In this document: in pieces, positions 1 through 6,798 of the stretch
Numbering within the stretch: the stretch's first letter is position 1
Layout of the letters: each line of letters starts with the position of its first letter
NCBI GenBank assembly: GCA_018399375.1
Contig: JAGYOV010000022.1
Location: forward strand, 1 to 9,855
DNA: 9,855 bases
Direction of reading: 5' to 3'
Source of the DNA: Dehalococcoidia bacterium
GTDB lineage: Bacteria > Chloroflexota > Dehalococcoidia > GIF9 > AB-539-J10
The notes under the pieces: model-generated
What the model saw: the letters and a program-made list of their open reading frames with translations, nothing else
Database searches by the model: none
What the model was told of the DNA's origin: nothing
Made by a program: the position numbers and the translations under genes

Positions 1-58
1 CATGATTGTGTTGTTAGCCGTTTTGTTTTAATTGGCGTACAAGGGGGCGTTTTGCGCG

Positions 59-88
59 TTGAACGATACTATCTTGATGTGGTATGCT
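59..88 (+). promoter_or_regulatory. Candidate sigma70-type promoter for the 193-666 gene
   Basis: TTGAAC (59-64) and TATGCT (83-88) are separated by 18 nt, and TGG directly precedes the -10 box, giving an extended -10. Each hexamer matches consensus at four of six positions. A second -10-like hexamer, TAGAAT, overlaps at 88-93 but has no good -35 partner. The start codon of the next gene lies about 100 nt downstream. This is a weak prediction from hexamer matching only. Confidence 0.35.
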
Positions 89-192
89 AGAATGCAAGTT
101 ACAGCTTCTTCTGGTATATTGGTATCTTTAGTAAGAGAGACTATGCAGTATGTGGTGCAAATTAGGAGTATTTTTTAGAGGGGGTCGATATC

Positions 193-666
193 ATGTACAG
201 GGTAATCGCTGATAAACTTTTGGAGCTTTCTGAGAAACACGCAGAAGAGATAGCACTACAGTGGTATGTGTCTATGATGAAAAATAGGAGAATGTCTGTG
301 TATCATGGTCTCCCCAAGAAGCAGTGCATTGAATCAACGGCTTTTTTCTACAAGAATCTCAAGACGATGTATTTCAGCAAGGATCCCTATAAGGAAGTAG
401 AGCGTCTCTTGAACCAGGCTCAATATGTGGAAGAGATTTACAGACAGGGTGTTCCTTTGCATGAGGTCCTCTATGCTCAGATTCTCATGAGAAGGCAGAT
501 ATGGGTTTTTGCTGACTTCCAGGCGCTATTTAATACGTGCGTTGATATGCATCGGACGGCTGAAACCATCAACCGGACAATACTGCTGTTCGATTATATC
601 ATCTATATTATAACCGCAAAATATGAGCGCTTGCTGGCGGAGCAACTGGCCCCCAGGTCAGCGTGA
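193..666 (+). CDS. Small helical protein resembling an RsbRD N-terminal (RsbT co-antagonist) domain
   Basis: 157 aa, cytosolic, with no signal peptide or membrane segment. The start ATG follows a purine-rich site (GAGGGGG, 178-184) at suitable spacing. The sequence looks all-helical: an N-terminal helix (about 5-28, with IADKLLELSEKHAEEIALQW), a linker, a YKEVERLLNQAQYVEEIYRQG helix pair (about 66-86), an LHEVLYAQILMRRQIW helix (about 89-104) and a long C-terminal helix ending near residue 152. The pattern G-x-x-L-x-E-V-L followed by L-x-R-R-x-I-W is what I know from RsbRD_N-type (globin-like, non-haem) sensor domains found in stress-signalling co-antagonists and as stand-alone proteins. No STAS or kinase domain follows. 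The family call is tentative; the coding call is firmer. It is separated by about 385 bp from the next gene and is probably monocistronic. Confidence 0.7.
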   Translation: MYRVIADKLLELSEKHAEEIALQWYVSMMKNRRMSVYHGLPKKQCIESTAFFYKNLKTMYFSKDPYKEVERLLNQAQYVEEIYRQGVPLHEVLYAQILMRRQIWVFADFQALFNTCVDMHRTAETINRTILLFDYIIYIITAKYERLLAEQLAPRSA

Positions 667-1051
667 TTTGTCCATGAAATGCTTGATGGTATAGGGCTTC
701 TCCTGTTCGGGCGCAACGTGGGTTATGTTGTAGCTTTGGAATGAGCTAATACTTGACAGGATTTACCTTGAGTGCTTATACTAGTTGCAACTTCAAATCA
801 TATCTGGCTTCAGCAAATGACTTGGCTTTACGTTCTGGGTGTTGGAGGTTGGTTTGCTGTGAGAGGAAACGTTGGCTCTAGGGTAGATAAAGTTTCTGAG
901 TTGTTTGATGTACTTCTTGCTTCGGGTATGGTTTGATCTGCAGGCGCATTGAAATAGGTCATAGACGTGCTATATATCGCTGTATCTATCATGTGGCGCC
1001 CCGTGGTACTTGAAGTTTGTGAGGACGTTTTCTGCAATTGATGGAATAAAA
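667..1051. other. Gene-poor interval and long leader before the transaldolase gene
   Basis: No convincing gene in this 385-bp stretch. It holds a promoter (753-782) and then roughly 260 nt of predicted 5' leader. The leader contains one open frame on the + strand from ATG 817 to TGA 936 (39 codons, starting MTWLYVLGVGG). It has no recognisable Shine-Dalgarno site, so translation is doubtful. A minus-strand frame over 828-1037 is rich in Ser/Thr/Pro and looks like an antisense shadow. I see no tRNA and no terminator hairpin for the preceding gene. Confidence 0.4.
753..782 (+). promoter_or_regulatory. Strong sigma70-type promoter for transaldolase-rho
   Basis: A perfect -35 hexamer TTGACA (753-758) is followed after 18 nt by TATACT (777-782), five of six matches to TATAAT. 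Read one base earlier, TTATAC has a 17-nt spacer and a TGC just upstream. Transcription would begin near 789 and read a ~260-nt leader before the transaldolase start at 1052. This is the best promoter-like sequence in the window. Confidence 0.6.
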
Positions 1052-1720
1052 ATGAAGTTCTTTCTGGATACTGCCAATATAGAGCATATTAAGCGTGCGG
1101 TGCGTCTTGGAGTTATTCATGGCGTTACTACCAATCCAAGCCTCGTCTCTAAAGAGGGAGAAGTGAATTATCAGGGGCTGGTTAAAGATATTTGTGCTGT
1201 CGTTCCCGGGCCTGTCTCAGCAGAGGTGCTCAGCACTGATGCCGATGGTATGGTATCTGAAGCAAGGAAAATATCAGGGTGGGCAGAAAATATCGTGGTT
1301 AAAATACCTGCTACTCTTGAGGGAATAGAAGCTACTTCGGTGCTGTCGAAGGAGAATATAAAGGTCAATTTAACCCTGTGTTTTTCCCTGAATCAAGCTA
1401 TGCTTGGTGCAGCAGCCGGGGCTACTTTCATAAGTCCCTTTGTTGGCAGGCTTGATGATATCGGTGAGGATGGCATGCAGCTGGTAGCAGAGGTCGTGAA
1501 TTACCTGGAATATTATCAGTTACCTTCTCAGGTAATAGCATCAAGTATTCGGCATACCCAGCATTGTTTATTGGCCGCCAAAGCGAGGGCACATGTTGCC
1601 ACCGTGCCGTATAAGGTGCTGTTACAAATGGTAAATCATCCTCTGACTGATATTGGTGTTGAGCGTTTTCTGAATGACTGGAAGAGTATTTTCGGCAATA
1701 CGGCTATCGTTAGTAAGTAA
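1052..1720 (+). CDS. tal: Transaldolase, TalC/FSA-like (type 3B) family
   Basis: 222 aa, the usual length for the short TalC/fructose-6-phosphate aldolase family. The enzyme moves a dihydroxyacetone unit between sugar phosphates in the non-oxidative pentose phosphate pathway. I chose ATG 1052 because the family begins MKxFLDTAN; an in-frame ATG at 1010 would add 14 residues outside the family. Visible landmarks: LDTAN (5-9) with Asp6, TTNPSL (26-31), the Schiff-base Lys84 in IVVKIP, and SPFVGRLDD (128-136). Glu58 (in SAEVLST) and Phe130 sit where E. coli FsaA has Gln and Tyr, which favours true transaldolase over fructose-6-phosphate aldolase. The ribosome-binding site is poor (GATGGAAT). It lies 82 bp upstream of rho on the same strand; transaldolase genes close to rho also occur in Firmicutes such as Bacillus subtilis, so a shared transcript is likely. 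Confidence 0.95.
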   Translation: MKFFLDTANIEHIKRAVRLGVIHGVTTNPSLVSKEGEVNYQGLVKDICAVVPGPVSAEVLSTDADGMVSEARKISGWAENIVVKIPATLEGIEATSVLSKENIKVNLTLCFSLNQAMLGAAAGATFISPFVGRLDDIGEDGMQLVAEVVNYLEYYQLPSQVIASSIRHTQHCLLAAKARAHVATVPYKVLLQMVNHPLTDIGVERFLNDWKSIFGNTAIVSK

Positions 1721-1802
1721 AAGTAGGTTGGTTTTCCTGAGTAGGCGCATTTCATAGAACCCTTGAGCACAGGGGAAATTTCGAAAAGAGAGAAGAGCAA
1801 CA

Positions 1803-3065
1803 ATGAATCTAGTTGAACTGGAGAATAAGACGAGAGACGAACTGGAAGAAATTGCCAAAGAGAAAGGCATATCGGGCTATTCTTCCCTAAAGAAGACAGA
1901 GCTTGTCAGGGAGGTTCTTAGGTATCAAGCTGAACAGAGCGGTAATTTACTTGTGACGGGCGTTCTGGATATTAAAGATGAAGGGTATGGTTTCTTGCGA
2001 CAGGATACCTTTATGCGTGGAATGAGTGACGTATACGTGTCTAATTCTCAGATACGCCGCTTTAATTTGAGAAATGGCGATTCTATCTACGGGCAGGCAA
2101 GGCCTCCCAAGGAAACTGAAAGGTACTACAGCTTGCTGCGGGTAGAACGCATTAATGATCTTGATCCTGAGTCAGCCAGGGTGCGGCGTAATTTTGCTTC
2201 TCTGGTTCCCATATTCCCCAATGAAATGATACGCCTGGAAACGGCACCTGATATATTGTCTACAAGGTTAATTGATCTGGTAGCGCCGATAGGAAGGGGG
2301 CAGAGAGGACTAATCGTATCCCCTCCGAAAGCCGGCAAGACCTTACTTCTCAAAAAGATTGCCAATGCCGTTTCAATAAACTGTCCTGATATACATTTGA
2401 TGATTTGTCTCATTGGTGAGAGGCCTGAAGAGGTCACGGATATAAGGAAATCAGTCAAGGCTGAGGTGATTGGGGCTACTTTTGATGAGCCAGTTGATGT
2501 GCAAACGAGGATCGCTGAACTCGCTCTGGAAAGGGCCAAGAGGTTGGTGGAAACGGGGAGGGATGTAGCTATTCTGCTTGATGGCATTACGCGACTCACA
2601 CGAGCCTATAATCTGGCGATGCCTTCCAGCGGGCGTACTCTCTCTGGTGGAATTGATTCAGCATCTCTCTATCCTCCCAAAAAGTTCTTCGGCGCTGCGC
2701 GCAACATTGAGGACGGGGGCAGTCTGACTATTATTGCTACTTGTCTGGTGGATACGGGAAGCCGTATGGATGAACTCATATATGAAGAGTTCAAAGGAAC
2801 GGGCAATATGGAGCTTCACCTGGATAGAAGGCTATCCGAGAAAAGGATCTTTCCTGCAATAGATATCGTCCCCAGCAGCACGAGAAGAGAAGAGCTTTTG
2901 ATGGATGAGGAAACTTTGAAGCAGGTGTGGTTATTGAGGCGCATGATCGGCATGATAGAGGACGATTCTTCCAACCGCAGCGAAGTGACGGCCAGGATAC
3001 TTGAGCGTCTGGCCAAGACAAAGACTAACGCTGATTTCCTGGCTACTCTTTCCAAGAGCTTATGA
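1803..3065 (+). CDS. rho: Transcription termination factor Rho
   Basis: 420 aa, the standard length for Rho, a hexameric RNA-dependent ATPase/helicase that releases untranslated transcripts from RNA polymerase. Domains in order: N-terminal SAP-like helical domain (about 3-42, LKKTELVREVL), cold-shock-type RNA-binding domain (about 50-118, with GYGFLR at 61-66), then the RecA-like ATPase. In the ATPase I see the Walker A SPPKAGKT (173-180), the GERPEEVTD motif (205-213) carrying the catalytic glutamate, the Walker B VAILLD (255-260) followed by GITRLTRAYN, and the Q-loop/P-rich block SGGIDSASLYPPKKFFGAAR (281-300). No large insertion is present, unlike actinobacterial Rho. The start is preceded by a purine run (AGAGAGAAGAG). 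All key motifs are intact. It is probably co-transcribed with the transaldolase, and it meets the thiolase gene tail to tail. Confidence 0.98.
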   Translation: MNLVELENKTRDELEEIAKEKGISGYSSLKKTELVREVLRYQAEQSGNLLVTGVLDIKDEGYGFLRQDTFMRGMSDVYVSNSQIRRFNLRNGDSIYGQARPPKETERYYSLLRVERINDLDPESARVRRNFASLVPIFPNEMIRLETAPDILSTRLIDLVAPIGRGQRGLIVSPPKAGKTLLLKKIANAVSINCPDIHLMICLIGERPEEVTDIRKSVKAEVIGATFDEPVDVQTRIAELALERAKRLVETGRDVAILLDGITRLTRAYNLAMPSSGRTLSGGIDSASLYPPKKFFGAARNIEDGGSLTIIATCLVDTGSRMDELIYEEFKGTGNMELHLDRRLSEKRIFPAIDIVPSSTRREELLMDEETLKQVWLLRRMIGMIEDDSSNRSEVTARILERLAKTKTNADFLATLSKSL

Positions 3066-3092
3066 AAACAGTCATGCTAGAGGAATCCCCCC

Positions 3093-3109
3093 AGCCTGCG
3101 GGACAGGCT
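3093..3109. other. Hairpin in the rho/thiolase convergent gap, no U-tract
   Basis: AGCCTG (3093-3098) and CAGGCT (3104-3109) form a perfect 6-bp stem around a CGGGA loop, 28 bp after the rho stop. On the + strand it is followed by AAAAATTAAAG, and on the minus strand by a G run. It therefore lacks the U-tract of an intrinsic terminator in either direction. It may mark mRNA 3' ends or be a REP-like palindrome dispersed in the genome. Function cannot be decided from one copy. Confidence 0.35.
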
Positions 3110-3250
3110 AAAAATTAAAGTAAAGCAATTCGTTGGACACAGACGCCACTCTCTGCAACAGCTGCCAGTGGAGCTGGCGCAACACCTGCAATCAGCTCGA
3201 GTTCCATAGAGCACATGGTACTCCGATCACCAGAAGAAAGGGGAGCAACT

Positions 3251-4546
3251 TTAAGTGTTTCTCTCTATGATAGCTGCCATTCCCTGTCCTCCTCCGATGC
3301 ACATGGTTACCAAACCGCGATGCAGGTTTTGGTTTTTCAAGTCGTGAGCTATAGTAACCACCATTCTGGCACCAGTACACCCAATGGGGTGCCCCAGTGA
3401 TATGCCGCTGCCGTGCAGGTTGATGTCGTCGAACGACCAGTCGAGTTCTTTCATACATCCCAGCGTCTGCGCGGCAAATGCCTCGTTGAGCTCAATGATA
3501 TCTATGTCTTTGTTGGTTAGCCCCGTCTTCTTGAGAACTTTTCTTACTGCGGGGATGGGTCCGAGCCCCATGTATTTGGGATCTATAGCTCCTGAAGCCC
3601 ATGCTTTGATGCTTGCCATGGGTTCAAGCCCCATCTCTCTGGCTTTTTCGGCGGACATGAGTAATACAGCGGCTGCAGCATCGTTGATTCCCGAGGAATT
3701 CCCGGCGGTTACTGTTCCTCCTTTGCGAAATGCCGGCCCGAGCTTGGCCATCTTTTCAGGCGTTGTATCCATGGGGCGCTCATCGGTATCAAATATGATG
3801 GGTTCGCCTTTTTTCTGTGCTATTGGGACGGGCACTATTTCGCTTTTGAATAACCCTTCTGTTATCGCTTTCCGTGCCCGATAGTGGCTGAGATATCCTA
3901 TCTCGTCCTGTTGTTCACGCGTGAAACCATACCTGCTGGCAATTTCCTCTGCAGTGTTTCCCATGTGATAGCCATAGAATATCTCCCACAGGCCGTCGAA
4001 TACCATCAGATCTATCAACTCTCCTCTGGCCTCAACGTCCATGCGGTATCCCCAGCGAGCTTTGGGAAGCACGTAGGGAGCGTGACTCATACATTCCATG
4101 CCTCCGGCAATGATAACATCGGCTTCTCCCATAGCTATGGTTTGAGCTGCCAGAGTGATGGCTTTTAACCCTGAGGAACATATCTTGTTCACTGTATATG
4201 CTGGCGTCTCCTTGGGGACCCCTGCATATATGCTGGCCTGACGGGCGGTATTCTGCCCTTGTCCTCCCTGTAAAACATTTCCCATGACGACTTCATCTAT
4301 CTGGACGTCTTTCAGAGAAGATTCGTAGTCGTAGTGTTTCTGCTCCAGTTCTATTATTCCATCAGATCTGGTGGCATCAGGGCTGTAGTTGAGAATTTCC
4401 TGGCTAGATTTTGGCTTCAGGCCTGCTCTCTTGAGCGTTTCTTTAATTACCAGGCTGCCAAGGTCGACAACTCTCGCATCTTTTAAAGAGCCGCCAAAAG
4501 CTCCTATGGGCGTTCGGCACCCGCTGATGATTACTACTTCTTGCAT
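3251..4546 (-). CDS. Acetyl-CoA C-acetyltransferase (thiolase)
   Basis: 431 aa. Thiolases of this class condense two acetyl-CoA to acetoacetyl-CoA, or run the reverse cleavage in beta-oxidation. The active site is complete: nucleophilic Cys123 in NKICSSGLKAI, NEAFAAQ (354-360), His386 in GHPIGCTGAR and the acid/base Cys416 in CIGGGQG. The N-terminus VVIISGCRTPIGAFGG is typical of the family. It is longer than the usual ~393 residues because of an insertion of about 35 residues at roughly 45-80 (it includes SPDATRSDGIIELEQKHYDY), between the first helix and the conserved DEVVMGNVLQGG strand. Initiation is well supported by AAGGAGGAG (4551-4559) five to six bases from the ATG. There is no partner gene (hydroxyacyl-CoA dehydrogenase, CoA transferase) in the window, so anabolic or catabolic use cannot be assigned. 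Confidence 0.95.
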   Translation of the reverse strand: MQEVVIISGCRTPIGAFGGSLKDARVVDLGSLVIKETLKRAGLKPKSSQEILNYSPDATRSDGIIELEQKHYDYESSLKDVQIDEVVMGNVLQGGQGQNTARQASIYAGVPKETPAYTVNKICSSGLKAITLAAQTIAMGEADVIIAGGMECMSHAPYVLPKARWGYRMDVEARGELIDLMVFDGLWEIFYGYHMGNTAEEIASRYGFTREQQDEIGYLSHYRARKAITEGLFKSEIVPVPIAQKKGEPIIFDTDERPMDTTPEKMAKLGPAFRKGGTVTAGNSSGINDAAAAVLLMSAEKAREMGLEPMASIKAWASGAIDPKYMGLGPIPAVRKVLKKTGLTNKDIDIIELNEAFAAQTLGCMKELDWSFDDINLHGSGISLGHPIGCTGARMVVTIAHDLKNQNLHRGLVTMCIGGGQGMAAIIERNT

Positions 4547-4577
4547 TTACTCCTCCTTCAGGCGTTGAAATTGTTCT

Positions 4578-4606
4578 ATTTTGCTATATTTTGTGCTGTA
4601 CGTCAA
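4578..4606 (-). promoter_or_regulatory. Candidate promoter for the thiolase gene
   Basis: On the minus strand TTGACG (4606-4601) is followed after 17 nt by CAAAAT (4583-4578). The -35 matches consensus at five positions and the -10 at four. The predicted start near 4571 would leave a leader of about 25 nt containing the strong Shine-Dalgarno site of the thiolase gene, which is a sensible arrangement. Confidence 0.45.
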
Positions 4607-5494
4607 TGTTCTTGCCGTGGTCTCTGTTTTGCCGCGCATATTGGTTGACCAAAGATGATACTTTTCTAGGCATTTGAGGCATTTAGAAAGCAGTACAATA
4701 AACTTGTACAGGAAGTTTCTTCTTTTTATCTTGCTCTGATAATTGCCATTCAGATGTGCAGGTGCAGGAGGGCGTAGTTCCAATGTCCCTGAGTTATTAT
4801 TTGGAGGAAAGAATCTCTCCGCAGGCGTTCTGTATTTCAGGATTTGAATTGAGAATGAACGGGATGAAGGTTTGAACTCTTCGGGCTGCTATTTCCTAAA
4901 TTGTTTGGTGGAGGCGGGGGTTTAATTCCCATAAGACCAAGCGTCAGGTATGAAGACAATTACTCAATCCAGTTATTACCCCATCTTAAGTTCGAGGGCA
5001 TTATGACTGGCTGCTGATGCTCACTGCGTTGTGTTGAGGGTGCTGTGTATATAACTCGCTCAGCTGGCAAAGATGCTAGTCGTGCTACAAATACTCTAAA
5101 GGATGTTATCAGGGAGCTGAACTAAGGTCAAGAAAAACAGGAAGCGATAGTTATGTGGCTGTCTTCCTCTTTGTTACCATCCCTTGTACTGTGTTAACTG
5201 ATGCTATGTCTTGACGGGGATCGGGATTGAGCAAGATAGCCCAATACCTAATCACTATGATCTATGGCCGGGTTATGCTAGACTATTAGGCTATGAAATA
5301 TTTTTGAATAGCAAACTGGAAACATGTACATTGGAAAATTCAGCGGGGGCCAGGCAAATCCAAAGATGTTCAAAGATCATAACAATCTGCAGTATCCAGC
5401 TTAGAGAGTGTTTGGAAAGGCAAAGTTCAAGGCTTCTGCATCAGATATCTCTTAGTTGAGTAACATTATTGCTAACCTTGTTCGCTTCGTCCGC
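4607..5494. other. Gene-poor, decayed-looking interval
   Basis: Nearly 900 bp without a gene I can recognise. It does contain short coding-like frames on the + strand. (1) ATG 4783 to TGA 4875 encodes 30 aa (starts MSLSYYLEERIS) with AGGAGGG about 12 bases upstream. (2) 5018-5125 is a stop-bounded frame with no start codon whose end reads AGKDASRATNTLKDVIRELN. (3) A frame from ATG 5324 (MYIGKFSGGQANPK...) runs to 5572 but is broken by TAG at 5402 and 5453. I recognise none of these proteins. Stop-interrupted but plausible amino-acid sequences suggest decayed genes rather than designed spacer. The 15-bp copy of the tmRNA 3' end (4906-4920) also lies here. I see no tRNA or CRISPR array. Confidence 0.4.
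4906..4920 (-). repeat. Displaced copy of the tmRNA 3' end (att-like direct repeat)
   Basis: TGGTGGAGGCGGGGG on the + strand is identical to 7188-7202, the last 15 bases of the tmRNA gene including its encoded CCA end, and lies in the same orientation. Identity stops exactly at the mature RNA end: the next outward base differs (T here, A at 7187). It also stops at the inner side (T against A). tRNA and tmRNA 3' ends are classic attachment sites of tyrosine-recombinase elements, and vinyl chloride reductase islands of Dehalococcoides use ssrA. With tmRNA transcribed leftward, a distal att copy is expected on this side. No integrase is seen in between. Confidence 0.55.
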
Positions 5495-5554
5495 TGTTAT
5501 CTCATAGGTTCAAGTGCATATGATAACATATCATGTTATATAACAGAGATAACA
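5495..5554. promoter_or_regulatory. Cluster of TGTTATC/GATAACA inverted repeats (operator-like)
   Basis: Within 60 bp the heptamer TGTTAT(C/A) or its complement occurs five times: 5495-5501, 5522-5528, 5534-5540, 5539-5545 and 5548-5554. They form nested dyads: TGTTATCTC (5495-5503) with GAGATAACA (5546-5554), ATGATA-ACA-TATCAT (5520-5534), and the perfect 12-bp palindrome TGTTATATAACA (5534-5545). A -10-like TATGAT (5519-5524) overlaps the first dyad. The site lies about 190 bp upstream of the binding-protein gene. This is consistent with cooperative repressor binding or with a long cruciform or RNA hairpin. The regulator is unknown. Confidence 0.5.
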
Positions 5555-5589
5555 ATGGAGAAGTTCCCCTAAGGTAGTATTAGCAACGT

Positions 5590-5687
5590 AAAGGAGGTTT
5601 GCTATGTAAAGTGACTTGAAAAAGGAAGATATGCGCGTAAATCTTGGTGGTATGTTCAGCAGTTGCTTGGATGAGGAGAGCACCTGA
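5590..5687 (+). pseudogene. Strong RBS followed by ATG-TAA: start-stop or nonsense-broken small gene
   Basis: AAAGGAGG (5590-5597) is a near-perfect Shine-Dalgarno, six bases before ATG 5604, but the second codon is TAA (5607-5609). After the TAA the same frame stays open for 25 codons to TGA 5685, reading SDLKKEDMRVNLGG and so on, with coding-like composition. Either a small gene was killed by a nonsense change at codon 2, or the two-codon ORF itself is functional as a ribosome-loading or regulatory element ahead of the lipoprotein gene. A sequencing error is also possible. No family recognised. Confidence 0.35.
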
Positions 5688-5744
5688 CTGCTAGCAAATT
5701 AGAGAAATGATACAGAAATTTAGTATTAAGGAGGTTTTTGGAGA

Positions 5745-6644
5745 GTGAGAGTCAGAAATATTGTTCTGGCGTTAACATTAGTTTCAGTTCTCCTTATATG
5801 TTTTATGATAGGTTGTACGGGTGGAACTGATTCGACAAATTCAGGGACATCTTCTACAGGAGGCGATAAAGGTACTATCGAACTGGTATATGTACAGTGG
5901 GCTTGTGCTGAAGCTGAAACATATGTGGCCGAAGCTGTACTGGAAGATATAGGTTATGACGTCGAAAAAAGCGTGGTTGAAACTGGGGTTATGTGGGAGT
6001 CCGTTGCTAAAGGAGATATGGATGCGTTTACGACTGCATGGTTGCCTTACAGCCAGCAGAGCTATTGGGAGAAATACAAGGATCAAGTAGAAGATCTTGG
6101 CTCCCTTTTCGATGATGCCGTATTGGCTATTGTTGCCCCTTCGTATGTTACCATTGATTCTATTGCAGAGATGAAAGATTACGAAGAAGAATTCAATAAA
6201 CAGATCGTTGGGATTGATCCTGGCGCTGGGATTATGCAACATACCTCTGAAGATACCATGCCTGCGTATGGGCTAGAAGATTGGACGCTGGTTGAATCAA
6301 GCGGCCCTGCAATGGTGGCAGAATTGGATCGTGCTTATAACAAAGGTGAGTGGATTGCTGTTACTGGCTGGAAACCACACTATATGTTCTTTCCCTACGA
6401 TCTCAAGCTACTTGAAGATCCCCAGAATACTCTAGGTAAAGCAGAGGAGATCCGTGTAATAGCCCGGCAAGGCTTTTCTGAGGATATGCCTGATGCCGCT
6501 AATGTATTAAGAAATATGTTCTTCACCGATGCTCAACTGGGTGAGGTGATGTATAACATCAACGTAGAAGGAATAGATCCCGAGGAAGCTGCTAGGAATT
6601 GGGTTGACGAGAATCCGAACGTTATCGATGAGTGGATTGTGTAA
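5745..6644 (+). CDS. Glycine betaine/proline-type ABC transporter substrate-binding lipoprotein (OpuAC family)
   Basis: 299 aa. It starts at GTG, 10 bases after TAAGGAGG (5727-5734). Residues 5-23 are a hydrophobic signal segment ending in the lipobox MIGC, so Cys24 would be lipidated and the protein anchored outside the membrane; a Ser/Thr/Gly linker follows (25-43). The rest matches the OpuAC fold of quaternary-ammonium binding proteins: QWACAEAETYVAEAVLEDIGY (51-71), ESVAKGDMDAFTTAWLPY (85-102), DPGAGIMQHT (158-167), ITGW-type motif VTGWKPHYMF (206-215) and a C-terminal FTDAQLGEVM helix. Trp52, Trp99 and Trp209 could form the aromatic cage that holds the trimethylammonium head. Ligand (betaine, choline, carnitine or similar) cannot be fixed. 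No ATPase or permease gene lies beside it, so it must work with components encoded elsewhere or be an island remnant. Confidence 0.9.
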   Translation: MRVRNIVLALTLVSVLLICFMIGCTGGTDSTNSGTSSTGGDKGTIELVYVQWACAEAETYVAEAVLEDIGYDVEKSVVETGVMWESVAKGDMDAFTTAWLPYSQQSYWEKYKDQVEDLGSLFDDAVLAIVAPSYVTIDSIAEMKDYEEEFNKQIVGIDPGAGIMQHTSEDTMPAYGLEDWTLVESSGPAMVAELDRAYNKGEWIAVTGWKPHYMFFPYDLKLLEDPQNTLGKAEEIRVIARQGFSEDMPDAANVLRNMFFTDAQLGEVMYNINVEGIDPEEAARNWVDENPNVIDEWIV

Positions 6645-6798
6645 TAAATCAATTGATAAATACTCTTGATCCATTGTTGTAATTAGCATCTCCATTATTG
6701 TAGAGCAGGGCTGTCTATTTATCTTAGGCATCCTTGCTCTCTGTTGGTCTAAAGCAGTATGGCATAATAACTTGCCTAACTTGTGAGAAGCATTTCAC

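Noticed and set aside
1..192. Possible end of a previous gene or start of a divergent one at the window edge
   Set aside because: No open frame of useful length, no SD before the minus-strand ATG at 1-3; only a weak promoter for the 193-666 gene can be supported.
828..1037. 69-codon minus-strand frame in the transaldolase leader
   Set aside because: Ser/Thr/Pro-rich translation typical of an antisense shadow, no SD, and antisense to the likely leader transcript.
4547..4783. 78-codon minus-strand frame directly upstream of the thiolase ATG
   Set aside because: It needs a TTG start with no SD, covers the thiolase promoter and SD, and has no family-like features.
5050..5085. tRNA-like D-arm text (CTCGCTCAGCTGGCAAAG)
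   Set aside because: No acceptor stem, anticodon arm or T arm can be built around it; one frame here looks coding instead.
5211..5459. 82-codon + strand frame starting at TTG
   Set aside because: No SD, unconvincing translation, and an alternative overlapping frame looks more protein-like.
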